Notes: generated by a model not told the origin, from the sequence alone. Shown: positions 1 through 9,502, numbered from the stretch's first letter. The stretch is 64,000 bases of DNA from Draconibacterium halophilum (GCF_010448835.1 NZ_CP048409.1:2488001-2552000), one strand, 5' to 3'. A program made the numbers and translations.

Positions 1-1998
1 GAATCATAGAATCTACTACTACCTGGAATTCGGTTTCACCTGCACATTCATTTTCGCCTACCGTGTAAGTTAACGTATGAGTTCCCGCTCCGGCTATTGA
101 CGGATCGAAATAAAGCCCTGACACGCCAGCCCCGGAAAGTATACCACCTTGGGGAACTGCTTCTATTAAAATGGGTTGCTGCTCTTCGCAGAATGAAACG
201 TTGTCATTCAATATTTTGGGGTGAATCATAGAATCTACTATTACCAGGAATTCGGTTTCACCAATGCAGTTGTTTTCGGTAACTGTGTATGATAACGTAT
301 GCGTTCCCGCTCCGGCCACTGATGGATCGAAATAAAGCCCTGACACGCCAGCCCCGGAAAGTATACCACCTTGGGGAACTGCTTCTATTAAAATGGGTTG
401 CTGATCTTCGCAGAATGAAACGTTGTCATTCAATATTTTGGGGTGAATCATAGAATCTACTATTACCTGGAATTCGGTTTCACCAATGCAGTTGTTTTCG
501 GTAACTGTGTATGATAACGTATGCGTTCCCGCTCCGGCCACTGATGGATCGAAATAAAGCCCTGACACGGCAGTACCGGAAAGTATACCACCTTCGGGAA
601 CTGCTTCTATTAAAATGGGTTGCTGATCTTCGCAGAATGAAACGTTGTCATTCAAAATTACAGGATAAATCATAGAATCTACGACTACCAGGAATTCGAT
701 TTCACCAATGCAGTGGTTTTCGGTCACTGTGTATGATAATGTATGCGTTCCTGCTCCGGCTATTGACGGATCGAAATAAAGCCCTGACACGCCAGCCCCG
801 GAAAGTATACCACCTTCGGGAACTGCTTCTATTAAAATGGGTTGCTGATCTTCGCAGAATGAAACGTTGTCATTCAAAATTACAGGATAAATCATAGAAT
901 CTACGACTACCAGGAATTCGATTTCACCAATGCAGTGGTTTTCGGTCACTGTGTATGATAATGTATGCGTTCCTGCTCCGGCTATTGACGGATCGAAATA
1001 AAGCCCTGACACGCCAGCCCCGGAAAGTATACCACCTTCGGGAACTGCTTCTATTAAAATGGGTTGCTGATCTTCGCAGAATGAAACGTTGTCATTCAAT
1101 ATTTTGGGGTGAATCATAGAATCTACTATTACCTGGAATTCGGTTTCACCAATGCAGTTGTTTTCGGTAACTGTGTATGATAACGTATGCGTTCCCGCTC
1201 CGGCCACTGATGGATCGAAATAAAGCCCTGACACGCCAGCCCCGGAAAGTATACCACCTGGGGGAACTGCTTCTATTAAAATGGGTTGCTGATCTTCGCA
1301 GAATGAAACGTTGTCATTCAATATTTTGGGGTGAATCATAGAATCTACTATTACCTGGAATTCGGTTTCACCAATGCAGTTGTTTTCGGTAACCGTGTAT
1401 GATAACGTATGCGTTCCCGCTCCGGTCACTGATGGATCGAAATAAAGCCCTGACACGCCAGCCCCGGAAAGTATACCACCTGGGGGAACTGCTTCTATTA
1501 AAATGGGTTGCTGATCTTCGCAGAATGAAACGTTGTCATTCAATATTTTGGGGTGAATCATAGAATCTACTATTACCTGGAATTCGGTTTCACCAATGCA
1601 GTTGTTTTCGGTAACCGTGTATGATAACGTATGCGTTCCCGCTCCGGTCACTGATGGATCGAAATAAAGCCCTGACACGCCAGCCCCGGAAAGTATACCA
1701 CCTTCGGGAACTGCTTCTATTAAAATGGGTTGCTGATCTTCGCAGAATGAAAGCTCTGAATTAAGAATTTCCGGATGTGGTACGGAATCTACAACTACCT
1801 GAAGCGTTGTTTCTCCGATGCATCCATTCTCGTCGGTAACGGTGTAGGTTATGGGGTATGTACCGGGCCCGACAAGAGCAGGGGAGAAGTAAAGTCCTGT
1901 AATACCTTCACCGGAAAGTTCTCCTCCATCGGGAATTACTTCAATGAGAATTGGCTGCTCATCTTCACAGAAAGTAAGGTCAGATGTTAAGATTGTTG
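1..1998 (-). repeat. 222-bp tandem repeats encoding 74-residue Ig-like units
   Basis: Eight near-identical units begin at 1, 223, 445, 667, 889, 1111, 1333 and 1555, an exact 222-bp period. A diverged ninth unit covers about 1777-1998, and the array continues past the left edge. Each unit encodes a 74-residue domain with two cysteines (in FCEDQ and NNCIGE), resembling the Ig/PKD-like repeats of Bacteroidota adhesins. The units differ mainly in a few codons, for example the residue after VP is Glu, Gln or Pro. That pattern indicates recent amplification or gene conversion. Copy number may be wrong in a short-read assembly. Confidence 0.95.
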
Positions 1999-4855
1999 GT
2001 TGCGGAATTCCGTATGCTTCGATGGTTTTTACGAATGAATTATTGGCTATGTTACTGTCAATTGGACTGGTTAGCAGAAATTCAACTATGTAGTTCTGTT
2101 TTTCGCTCAAGTCCAAATGACTGCTCATTTCATGTATTAGAACTTCGTTTGGTAAAAGCTTTTCGGTAAATACCACTTTTTCTTCAACGCTTTCATTCAA
2201 GGTGCAATTCATTTGTATCGTTAAACTATCGCCTGCTAAAGCTGTGTCTGGTCCGAGGTTTTTGATTGAAACAGACACCTTTTCATCGTTGGATAAAACG
2301 CACGAAGAGACCGGATAATTCAAAGCTGTTATTATTAGGTCAGTAACACGTGGTTCTCCTTCGCCCGAAACGGAAATATTATCCAATCCGGTGCCCATTC
2401 CCCATTGATAAAGATCGTCGTAATAAAAGCCCAATTGAGTGCCGTTTTTACAAATTTCAGGGGGCAATTCAACTGTTTTATGTGCCCAGTTAAAAGCGCT
2501 TTCCAAATTTAGCCATTCGTGCCATTCCGTTTCTTCCTGGATTTTGTAAACCACGTGCAATTCATCAATAGCATCATAAATTTCTGTTTTTAATAAATAG
2601 TCGAAAGAAAGAGTAATTTCTGAATAATTGGCAAGCAATAACGGGGGAGTTGCAGCAATATCGGAAACATGTACTGCTTCCCCTGCTGAATAGGAATCAG
2701 CCGCAATAAACTTGGAGGTGTTGGTTGAAAAATCGAGGTAATAACAATTCAGTGATTCGCTATCTCCCCATTGCCATCCTGAAATGTTGTCTTTAATCTT
2801 TATGTCTTCTTTACCAGTTTCGAAATCAGCGTTATAAGGCAAAGAACGAGCTGTTCGGGGATAAACTATAACTTCATTGGTTTTAATGCTTTCAGTTTCT
2901 TCGTTGTTTATGGTGTAGACGGCTGTTACGAAATACGAATATTCATTATCGAAAATAATTGATGCATCGGAATAAGCTGTCGTATTGTTTTCAACCAGAA
3001 ATGAACCATTTCGGTAAATCTTATATTTTTCAGGAACTCCGGAAACAGGAGGATCCCAGCTGAGTAAAATAGCAGATTGTTCAATAGCATAACTTAAGTT
3101 TTGAGGAGGGTAAATTTCCGATTGTGTTTCAATTCCGGTTATTACCAAACTGAAGATTTGTGAACCACCTGAAAGTGCTCCAGAATGCGAAATTCTGATA
3201 TTAAAATCATTTTCCCCAGGATTTGTGAAATATACCTGTTCAACATTATCCATATGATTTGTTCCATGCGTAGCCGAAGCTGCCGGACTCTCAACATTGA
3301 GCATCCAGGGTAGATAAGATTGGCCGGTAGTTGTATTTTCTACCGTTAAATTAAGATCGTTTACCAGTTTGCCGGTTCGTTGATTTAAAGCGGGAGAGGA
3401 AGCTTGTCCGGCCGGATCTGTCCAACAAATTGTGGCTTTTAAAAATGGGGCTTCGCTAGCCGTTTTTACAGGAATTGTTAGTACTTCTCCTTCATTCAAT
3501 ACTTCCTCATATATATTTTTCCCCTGATTGTTTGAATTGTTATAAATAATATCGGCTGCAGCTTTTATATTTATCAGGCCCCAGCCAAAACTGTAATCCG
3601 GACCGGGATTGCCTAGATCGCCGGCCGAATGTATTAAGATACTTTTTAGTGTGGAAGACCTTAATTTTACCCCGGGCTGAAGCAGGTTTTGGAGTTCAAG
3701 CAAAAGTGCAATCGAACCCGTGGCAGCTGCTGTCGACATTGAGGTGCCGGTGTAAGTATCATAACTTGTAATTGTTGAAGAGACAGGCGAATAAACATCA
3801 ACGCCATCCGAAACCAGATCTGGTTTTATTCGCCCGTCATCAGTTGGCCCGAAGCCACTAAAAACAGTCATATTTTTGGCATCATCAACAGCTCCAATGG
3901 TTAATATATTTTTGGCTACCGCTACCGGCGACAAACAGTCGTAGCCATCTTGGCCGCCGTCAGGATCGCGTTCGTCAGTAACCAATACCCAGTTTTCGTC
4001 CCACACATAATGAGACACAGCCGTTTCCGGACCGTCGTTTCTATCGTTTCCGGCCGATTTTACGATGAGGTAGTAGGGAGCAAGGTTCGCAATGTAATCG
4101 AGTTCGGCACTTACATCGCTATAAAAACCAAACTCGTAATCTTCGGTAGCCGAGATTTCAGGATCACCGTACCAGTACCAGTTCTCGTTTTGTGCATTGT
4201 AATACCAACCACATAGTGGCCCGTACGAATGATTTGAAATGGCTATTCCATCAGCGGCGGCGCTGGCCATTTCGGCAATATCATTGTCTAAATCCCATCC
4301 TTTTAAAAGGGCATGCCCGGCCATTCCTTTGGCTTCAGATTTTTTCCCGGAGGCAATCATTGTCCCGGAAATATGTGTGGAGTGATCGGACACCGGTAAA
4401 TCTAAATCACGCATTGTAATTCGGGATCCATCAGAACTTTGAAACTCCTGGTGAGTTGTCAAAACCGTTCCACCATCCCATAGGTTTATTTCAACACCTT
4501 CGCCTGTAAGTTCGGGGTATTCGTTGCTGGCCGACCAAACCTGATCTACCGCAAGGGTTGCAGCAACACTTAAGTTGTCGGTGGCGTAATAAACAGGTTG
4601 GTTGTTGTGCCCAAGTCGCTGAAGACTAACTACGCGGCCGGTTTCTTCAATATAAAATGTAGGCAAATTGAAGCGATTGGCAATAGAATCTGCAGTCCGC
4701 TTTTGTGCGGTCCAGGTAGCATTTTTTTGCCTGGCAAACAGAATTAATTCTGTTCTGTTTGATTCGGCTTTTAACCTATTTGGTTGTGCGGGTAAATTTC
4801 GTGAAAAACCAAAAAAAAAGATAAAAAGCATGCAGCCTTTTAAAAGAGAAGTCAT
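1..4855 (-). CDS. Secreted subtilisin-like (S8) protease with repeat-rich C-terminus, partial
   Basis: Open on the minus strand from a start at 4855 to the left window edge; the C-terminus lies outside. A hydrophobic signal segment ending FSRNLPAQ is followed by a propeptide-like stretch and a subtilase domain with the catalytic triad visible: Asp in NLWDGG (about 4475), His in DHSTHISGTM (about 4380) and Ser in GTSMSTAAATG (about 3745). Next come a jelly-roll-like segment (LVNDLNLTV, about 3350), a fibronectin III-like domain (about 3110-2870), a MAM/cleaved-adhesin-like domain (about 2800-2380), a CARDB-like segment, and the 74-residue repeats. More than 1,600 residues are present. The architecture suggests a type IX-exported surface or extracellular protease, but the sorting domain that would prove this is outside the window. 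Alternative starts are at 4873 and 4831. The EF-hand lipoprotein ends 128 bp upstream on the same strand and may share its transcript. Confidence 0.85.
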   Translation of the reverse strand, partial: MTSLLKGCMLFIFFFGFSRNLPAQPNRLKAESNRTELILFARQKNATWTAQKRTADSIANRFNLPTFYIEETGRVVSLQRLGHNNQPVYYATDNLSVAATLAVDQVWSASNEYPELTGEGVEINLWDGGTVLTTHQEFQSSDGSRITMRDLDLPVSDHSTHISGTMIASGKKSEAKGMAGHALLKGWDLDNDIAEMASAAADGIAISNHSYGPLCGWYYNAQNENWYWYGDPEISATEDYEFGFYSDVSAELDYIANLAPYYLIVKSAGNDRNDGPETAVSHYVWDENWVLVTDERDPDGGQDGYDCLSPVAVAKNILTIGAVDDAKNMTVFSGFGPTDDGRIKPDLVSDGVDVYSPVSSTITSYDTYTGTSMSTAAATGSIALLLELQNLLQPGVKLRSSTLKSILIHSAGDLGNPGPDYSFGWGLINIKAAADIIYNNSNNQGKNIYEEVLNEGEVLTIPVKTASEAPFLKATICWTDPAGQASSPALNQRTGKLVNDLNLTVENTTTGQSYLPWMLNVESPAASATHGTNHMDNVEQVYFTNPGENDFNIRISHSGALSGGSQIFSLVITGIETQSEIYPPQNLSYAIEQSAILLSWDPPVSGVPEKYKIYRNGSFLVENNTTAYSDASIIFDNEYSYFVTAVYTINNEETESIKTNEVIVYPRTARSLPYNADFETGKEDIKIKDNISGWQWGDSESLNCYYLDFSTNTSKFIAADSYSAGEAVHVSDIAATPPLLLANYSEITLSFDYLLKTEIYDAIDELHVVYKIQEETEWHEWLNLESAFNWAHKTVELPPEICKNGTQLGFYYDDLYQWGMGTGLDNISVSGEGEPRVTDLIITALNYPVSSCVLSNDEKVSVSIKNLGPDTALAGDSLTIQMNCTLNESVEEKVVFTEKLLPNEVLIHEMSSHLDLSEKQNYIVEFLLTSPIDSNIANNSFVKTIEAYGIPQPTILTSDLTFCEDEQPILIEVIPDGGELSGEGITGLYFSPALVGPGTYPITYTVTDENGCIGETTLQVVVDSVPHPEILNSELSFCEDQQPILIEAVPEGGILSGAGVSGLYFDPSVTGAGTHTLSYTVTENNCIGETEFQVIVDSMIHPKILNDNVSFCEDQQPILIEAVPPGGILSGAGVSGLYFDPSVTGAGTHTLSYTVTENNCIGETEFQVIVDSMIHPKILNDNVSFCEDQQPILIEAVPPGGILSGAGVSGLYFDPSVAGAGTHTLSYTVTENNCIGETEFQVIVDSMIHPKILNDNVSFCEDQQPILIEAVPEGGILSGAGVSGLYFDPSIAGAGTHTLSYTVTENHCIGEIEFLVVVDSMIYPVILNDNVSFCEDQQPILIEAVPEGGILSGAGVSGLYFDPSIAGAGTHTLSYTVTENHCIGEIEFLVVVDSMIYPVILNDNVSFCEDQQPILIEAVPEGGILSGTAVSGLYFDPSVAGAGTHTLSYTVTENNCIGETEFQVIVDSMIHPKILNDNVSFCEDQQPILIEAVPQGGILSGAGVSGLYFDPSVAGAGTHTLSYTVTENNCIGETEFLVIVDSMIHPKILNDNVSFCEEQQPILIEAVPQGGILSGAGVSGLYFDPSIAGAGTHTLTYTVGENECAGETEFQVVVDSMI

Positions 4856-4983
4856 GGTACAATGTGTAAACATATTGCCGGATTTTAGAGAACCATCTGC
4901 CAGGGAAAGGCAGATGGCTACTCTTCAGATTACTACACGGAAAAATTTTGATAAACCCACAATTGCCTGGTGATTAAATAGTT

Positions 4984-6168
4984 TTAAGGTTGATAATTTG
5001 GTAAGAAAAGCACATTTGAATCACCGTGTACAAAATCCAGAACCTGCACAGCATCATCAACGGCTATTGCAAAACCCTGTACTTTTGTATGATCAAAATC
5101 GCTCCATCGATAAGTAAATTGCGGCTGGGCTCCTATTCCTTTAAAGTCTTCCATACCCTCAAAAATGTCGTAAATTGAGAATACCGGACCTTCTGAAACA
5201 CCGTCCTCATTTACAGGATAGTAAGCATTATCCCAAACCAGGAACTGGATATACCGGTCTTGATAAACCCCACGGTTGTATTGAAACTGAGCTTCTCCTT
5301 CGAGTGGCTCTGTAAAATTCCAATAGTAATTGTTATCGTGGTTAAAATCGTAGTCATATTCGTTTAAAATCGGATTCAGTCCATAACAATCAAGGAAGCC
5401 ATTAATGTAAACAACTTCATCAATGTCGACGGTACCGGTTTTATCCGACCCAGCTGAAAAACAACCTGCAGCAAGCAATAGCGGATCGATTTGATATCCG
5501 GCTAAGAAAGCCATACGATTGGCGTAGTTATTTTCAACAGTATTTTCGTACATATACTTCATTAAGTATTGGTACATGGCCATATTTTCGCGTGGGGAGT
5601 CGATTGTCTTGGTTACTACCAGTTCGCCAAATTCATCATAATTCCAAATGGATAGTCGGCCACAGAAATCAAGCGTAAAGTCATCACCGGCTTCAATAAC
5701 TTTCATGGCCTCTTCGAAGGCCTGATCTAAAACCGACTGAGGTGAACGAACAATGTTTAATCGACCAAAGTCCACTTCAATTGGGTTTGCCGATTCCGGA
5801 ACTTCGCCATATTGATCGAGCTCAATAACTGATCCGGTTAGTGCGTCGATTGGTTGCACAAAGTGTTCATCATCTTCAATTATACCATCCTGGTCAACAT
5901 CAACTTCTGTCATTTCGGGGACACCATTGTCATCTCTCAGTAGTACATATAAATCACCATAGTCGCCACCACGGGTGGTTCCTGATTCATCATTTCCTTT
6001 TATGTGTTCATTTGATTCCGTATTTCCACCAGCCCATTCCGGCCGGTCAGAGTCATCATCAACGTTTGGGAAAAAATCACCTTTCTGGCAGTTACTTAAA
6101 AGAATAGTTAAGCAGCTCATTAAGAGCAAAATAAAAAGATAGCTTGAATAACGGATAATTGTTTTCAT
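4984..6168 (-). CDS. Lipoprotein with an EF-hand-like loop, unknown function
   Basis: 394 residues. A lipobox LSNC places the lipidated Cys at residue 27. It is followed by QKGD and an acidic DDDSD stretch, resembling the lipoprotein export signal that places Bacteroidota lipoproteins on the cell surface. Residues 90-101 form a textbook 12-residue EF-hand loop (D-x-D-x-D-G-x-I-x-x-x-E), so calcium binding is likely. The rest is rich in Tyr, Asp and Asn and I do not recognise a family. It lies just upstream of the large subtilase on the same strand and may be co-transcribed with it. It is divergent from the NarL-type regulator, with about 260 bp between them. No enzymatic motif is visible. A role with the neighbouring surface protease is inference from position only. 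Confidence 0.75.
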   Translation of the reverse strand: MKTIIRYSSYLFILLLMSCLTILLSNCQKGDFFPNVDDDSDRPEWAGGNTESNEHIKGNDESGTTRGGDYGDLYVLLRDDNGVPEMTEVDVDQDGIIEDDEHFVQPIDALTGSVIELDQYGEVPESANPIEVDFGRLNIVRSPQSVLDQAFEEAMKVIEAGDDFTLDFCGRLSIWNYDEFGELVVTKTIDSPRENMAMYQYLMKYMYENTVENNYANRMAFLAGYQIDPLLLAAGCFSAGSDKTGTVDIDEVVYINGFLDCYGLNPILNEYDYDFNHDNNYYWNFTEPLEGEAQFQYNRGVYQDRYIQFLVWDNAYYPVNEDGVSEGPVFSIYDIFEGMEDFKGIGAQPQFTYRWSDFDHTKVQGFAIAVDDAVQVLDFVHGDSNVLFLPNYQP

Positions 6169-6430
6169 GATTTAATATTTTTTGGTTAATAATTAAACCC
6201 TGGTTTTGGTTCTGACTTAACTAATGAGGAATAACAATTTAACAAAATTGTGAAGGCCAGACAATCCCTGTTTTGTTGATTCATTCTGAATATAAGGCTA
6301 GAAAAAAGTGGACATTTGGGGTTGGAGTATAGACAAAACTGTAGTCTGTTTCAACAAAAATCTAGTTTGGAATAAACAGTTGAATAGATATTTTTTGTAA
6401 CTTGTATAGTAACTGTTTGTCCAGTTTGCC

Positions 6431-7117
6431 ATGATTTCGAATGAAGGAATGAAAATATTAGTTGCCTACGATCAGAAGTTGGTTGCTGATTGTATCAGCT
6501 CTTATCTGATACATCATAAACATATTCAAATTGTAGGTATGGTAAATAATCAGAATAACACATTTATAACGATAAATGAATTACGTCCAGATTTAATCAT
6601 TCTTGAATTTATGTTGTGGTCTGCCAAAAATTTTGAATACATTTCTAAATTAAAATTACAGTTTCCAAATGTAAAATTACTGGTAATCTCTGAGTTAATA
6701 TCTCACGAACTTATGGAGATGATAATGCCTTTAATTAATGGGTATGTTGTTAAGACCTGTTCTGCAGAAAAAGTCATTGAGGCCATTCACGAGATTGTAA
6801 ATTCAGGAAAATATTTATGTCCGAAGGCAGTAGACAAATTTTTTAGTTGTTCCAAACATGATCAAAGTGAATCGACATTGACTTACCGGGAAAAACAGGT
6901 GCTTAGTACCTGGGTTACAGAGGAAACTCATAATGGAATAGCAAATTCCTTGCATATCAGTAAGTCCACCGTTCGTACACACCTAAAAAATATTCGTGAA
7001 AAACTGGGAATCGTTAATCATCTACAGATGATGATTTATGCCTGCAAATACAATTTGTTAGGGAATCAGCACAAACCTATCTGCCCGAATTGCAGGTTTT
7101 CGGTAAGTACTTCCTGA
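6431..7117 (+). CDS. NarL/LuxR-type response regulator with degenerate receiver
   Basis: 228 residues: an N-terminal receiver-like domain (about 7-125) and a C-terminal LuxR/GerE helix-turn-helix (about 148-208, LTYREKQVL...IANSLHISKSTVRTHLKNI). The receiver is unusual. The usual phospho-acceptor context DLIILD reads DLIILE (Glu59), and the N-terminal acidic pair is reduced to one Asp (VAYDQ). The conserved Lys (VVKTC) is kept. An Asp-to-Glu change often mimics the phosphorylated state, so this may be an always-on or phosphorylation-independent regulator; that part is inference. No histidine kinase is adjacent. It is transcribed divergently from the EF-hand lipoprotein and protease, making those the nearest candidate targets. 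The short C-terminal tail contains a CPNC pair. Met7 (6449) is an alternative start. Confidence 0.88.
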   Translation: MISNEGMKILVAYDQKLVADCISSYLIHHKHIQIVGMVNNQNNTFITINELRPDLIILEFMLWSAKNFEYISKLKLQFPNVKLLVISELISHELMEMIMPLINGYVVKTCSAEKVIEAIHEIVNSGKYLCPKAVDKFFSCSKHDQSESTLTYREKQVLSTWVTEETHNGIANSLHISKSTVRTHLKNIREKLGIVNHLQMMIYACKYNLLGNQHKPICPNCRFSVSTS

Positions 7118-7552
7118 AAATTGAAAGGTTGATTCCCAACCTTATTTCCCGTTTGTTTTGTGTAATGATCAGATAGTTAGGAGTTTGTCTAATTGTGGGA
7201 GCCTTTTTACATTTTAACCCGGCGCTTGTTTACTGATGTTATATCCAATGATTACGTAACTGCTGTGGCACATAAGGTACAGGGGAAATAGGAATAGGGG
7301 AGAAAGGTGGTGTTTTATTTATATGTTAAAATTCTATATTGAACTTTTAAAAATTACAGTAAATGAAAAGTAAAAGATGGTCAGTTGATTTTTACTACAA
7401 CTATTCCTGGTAATACCTTGGGTACTTTGTGTTTATCAGCAGCGTCTGAGAATGAATATATTGACTCGAATGGATATGAACAATTTAAATTCGAAAACAG
7501 AATAGCTGCTTATCAATAAAAATCCGGCGACTACAATTTTCTTAGCAAATAA
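7118..7552. other. Intergenic, nothing recognised
   Basis: This 435-bp AT-rich stretch separates the response regulator from the small minus-strand gene. I see no ORF of note, no clear terminator hairpin with a T-run, and no RNA gene. Confidence 0.5.
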
Positions 7553-7795
7553 TTAAAACTTTTTTTCATATACTATTTCGGCATATTCAGCCGCCAAAGG
7601 AGGATTACTGTCTTTTAATCCATTAATTTCCCTGGCCATTTTGTCGACCCAGCTTTTGTCGTGATTTTTTTGATGGAGCAACAATTCAATTTTATGCCCG
7701 GGACCGATTTGGGCAAACAAAGGTACATTTATCAGCATAATAAAAAGCCCTCCAAGTAATAGCCGACCTGAACATTGCATAATTCTCGTATCCAT
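7553..7795 (-). CDS. Small putative secreted protein
   Basis: About 80 residues when started at the Met at 7795. It opens with a hydrophobic signal segment (LLLGGLFIMLINVPLFA, then QIGPG), followed by a short polar mature part of about 50 residues (KIELLLHQ... EIVYEKKF) with no cysteine and no known motif. The open frame extends to 7927, but the extra N-terminal residues do not look like a secreted leader, so I prefer 7795 or 7780. No homologue is recognised and no operon partner is visible. It could equally be the 5' stub of a larger decayed gene. Confidence 0.4.
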   Translation of the reverse strand: MDTRIMQCSGRLLLGGLFIMLINVPLFAQIGPGHKIELLLHQKNHDKSWVDKMAREINGLKDSNPPLAAEYAEIVYEKKF

Positions 7796-8695
7796 AAAGC
7801 TCATCAAATGTCTAATATTCTTTCTGAAAATTACTGTCAAGATAAACATTTCTACAATAATGCTACAATTGGCATCTGGTAAAAAGCTATTTGAATTATG
7901 TTCCGAAATTAGATATAACAAGCACATTCAGGTTCTATTATGGTCTTCAGAATAACCTTGCGTTTGCCTGCATTTTATTGCCTGTTTTGAAAACAAGAGA
8001 ATCGATATTAAAGAAATACAAAGAAATGATGTAGTTCTATAGGATTGTTTTTGTATTTTTATTTCAAGTTTCTTTTTTATATAGAAAATCTGACATGTTA
8101 AACATAATGCAAGAAAATTTAAAAAACCACCTTCTTAGAAGGTGGTTTTTTAATTGTTTGGGAAAAAGTTTGGTTCTAAAAAGGGACAAACAATGTAACA
8201 AGTAAAATAGCGAACCGATTATAATAGGAATCCTTACGCGCAAATTATGCGGATTCCGGAGGAGAGGGAGTTTTGTTTTTCGTTACTCCCATTTCCAATA
8301 ACCATTATCTTCATTTTTCTTTTCGCAATATTATCATTTAATGTTATGCGTCTTTCCATCGGGTCGGTCGTTATTGTTTTGGTGGCATAAAAAGGTAGTG
8401 TTTGAAAATGCAGGTTTTTTGTGGAAAATACTATCCGATGTGGGAGGATGGAGATTTTTTACAAAACCGGAGGCTTGAACTTGCATTTCTTTAAAACACG
8501 GATTTACCTTTGCTGCCGGAATAATAATGACCAGGTGGGAAGGCCATTTTTTAAATATTTCGACAAAAAGAAGAAATCTATAAGACGTTATTCATAGGAC
8601 TTCTTGTAGGAGAGAACATGTTGTTTTAAGATATTATAATAGTTCTGAAGCTGATATGTTTGGTACAGAGGAAACTTATGATTCTTTTAATAGCA
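7796..8695. other. Long intergenic stretch, no gene seen
   Basis: About 900 bp with no convincing coding frame on either strand. Its only clear element is a strong hairpin terminator at 8121-8151. The composition is uneven, which would fit a decayed region, but I could not match any fragment to a family. Confidence 0.45.
8121..8151 (+). terminator. Strong hairpin terminator without an obvious gene
   Basis: Near-perfect palindrome. The left arm AAAAAACCACCTTCT pairs with AGAAGGTGGTTTTTT around a single central base (a practical loop of about 5 nt). The A and T flanks let it work in either direction. No annotated gene ends within 300 bp on either strand, so the transcript it stops is unidentified. 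Confidence 0.7.
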
Positions 8696-8696
8696 T

Positions 8697-8750
8697 TGTC
8701 AAGTATCTTGTGCAAAATACTTGACATGGTGTTTTAAATACTTACCTTTG
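8697..8750 (+). promoter_or_regulatory. AbiE operon promoter with inverted-repeat operator
   Basis: A perfect 10-bp inverted repeat, TGTCAAGTAT at 8697-8706 and ATACTTGACA at 8717-8726, has its right arm ending in TTGACA. A full-match Bacteroidota -7 box, TACCTTTG, lies at 8743-8750, and the antitoxin start is at 8780. The repeat overlaps the expected -33 region. AbiEi antitoxins are known to repress their own promoters by binding inverted repeats, so this is the likely autoregulatory operator. Confidence 0.65.
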
Positions 8751-8779
8751 TGATGTTATAACAGATACTGATTTTACTT

Positions 8780-9502
8780 ATGAAGGTTGCCGAAAAGATA
8801 GAGAAGAAGATAAAACGTATGCCGGAAGGGACTACGTTTAAGTATCAACAATTAGGTATAGCAGCTACTGAATATAGTGCAGCCACGAAAGCAATTGAAC
8901 GGCTAATCGAAAAAGGAGTGATAAAACGGATAACTACAGGTGTATTTTATAAACCTAAGAAATCAGTTTTTGGGGAGCTAAGACCGAGGGAAACAGAAAT
9001 CATAAAACCCTATTTATACGAACAGGGAAAGAGAATTGCATACATTACAGGAACAGCCCTGTATAATAATATGGGGTTGACTACACAGGTTCCGAAAATT
9101 GTAAAAATTGCCAGCCGGAGCAAACGGATATACATTGATTCAGGCAGTATAAAAGCAAAGCCCGTAAAAAGTTACGTTGATGTTACCGAAGAAAATTATC
9201 CCCTGCTCGAAATTTTGGATGTATTAAAGGATTTCACAAAAATACCTGACATGGACAAAAAAAGCGGAATCCGGTTTTTGCAGGATAAACTGAACAGCTT
9301 ATCTGAAAAGGAAACAAATACGCTGGTTAAATACGCATTAAAATACCCTCCCCGTGTCAGGGCTTTCCTGGGGGCAATATTAAATGAAATATCCGGCCAG
9401 GAAAACAGCAATTTAAAACAAAGCCTGAACCCGTTGACAACATACAGTCTCAACTTAAACGAAAACATTTTAACAACTGCACCAAACTGGAACATAAAAT
9501 GA
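8780..9502 (+). CDS. AbiEi-type antitoxin / DUF6088 transcriptional regulator
   Basis: 240 residues. The N-terminal third (EKIEKKIKRMPEGTTFKYQQL ... AIERLIEKGVIKRITTGVFYKP) is the winged-helix domain typical of AbiEi/DUF6088 proteins. The remainder is the C-terminal domain that in characterised systems counteracts the toxin. It overlaps the following AbiEii-like frame by ATGA at 9499-9502, the usual coupling of antitoxin and toxin in type IV systems. A 10-bp inverted repeat overlaps its promoter, which fits autorepression. The reading frame is intact although the toxin downstream carries a nonsense codon, so it may survive as a stand-alone repressor or as an anti-addiction element. The start at 8780 is about 30 bp after the -7 box. 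Confidence 0.82.
   Translation: MKVAEKIEKKIKRMPEGTTFKYQQLGIAATEYSAATKAIERLIEKGVIKRITTGVFYKPKKSVFGELRPRETEIIKPYLYEQGKRIAYITGTALYNNMGLTTQVPKIVKIASRSKRIYIDSGSIKAKPVKSYVDVTEENYPLLEILDVLKDFTKIPDMDKKSGIRFLQDKLNSLSEKETNTLVKYALKYPPRVRAFLGAILNEISGQENSNLKQSLNPLTTYSLNLNENILTTAPNWNIK

Noticed and set aside
1..1776. Regular repeats that could suggest a CRISPR array
   Set aside because: The whole 222-bp unit is repeated with no variable spacers, and it is a continuous coding frame on the minus strand.
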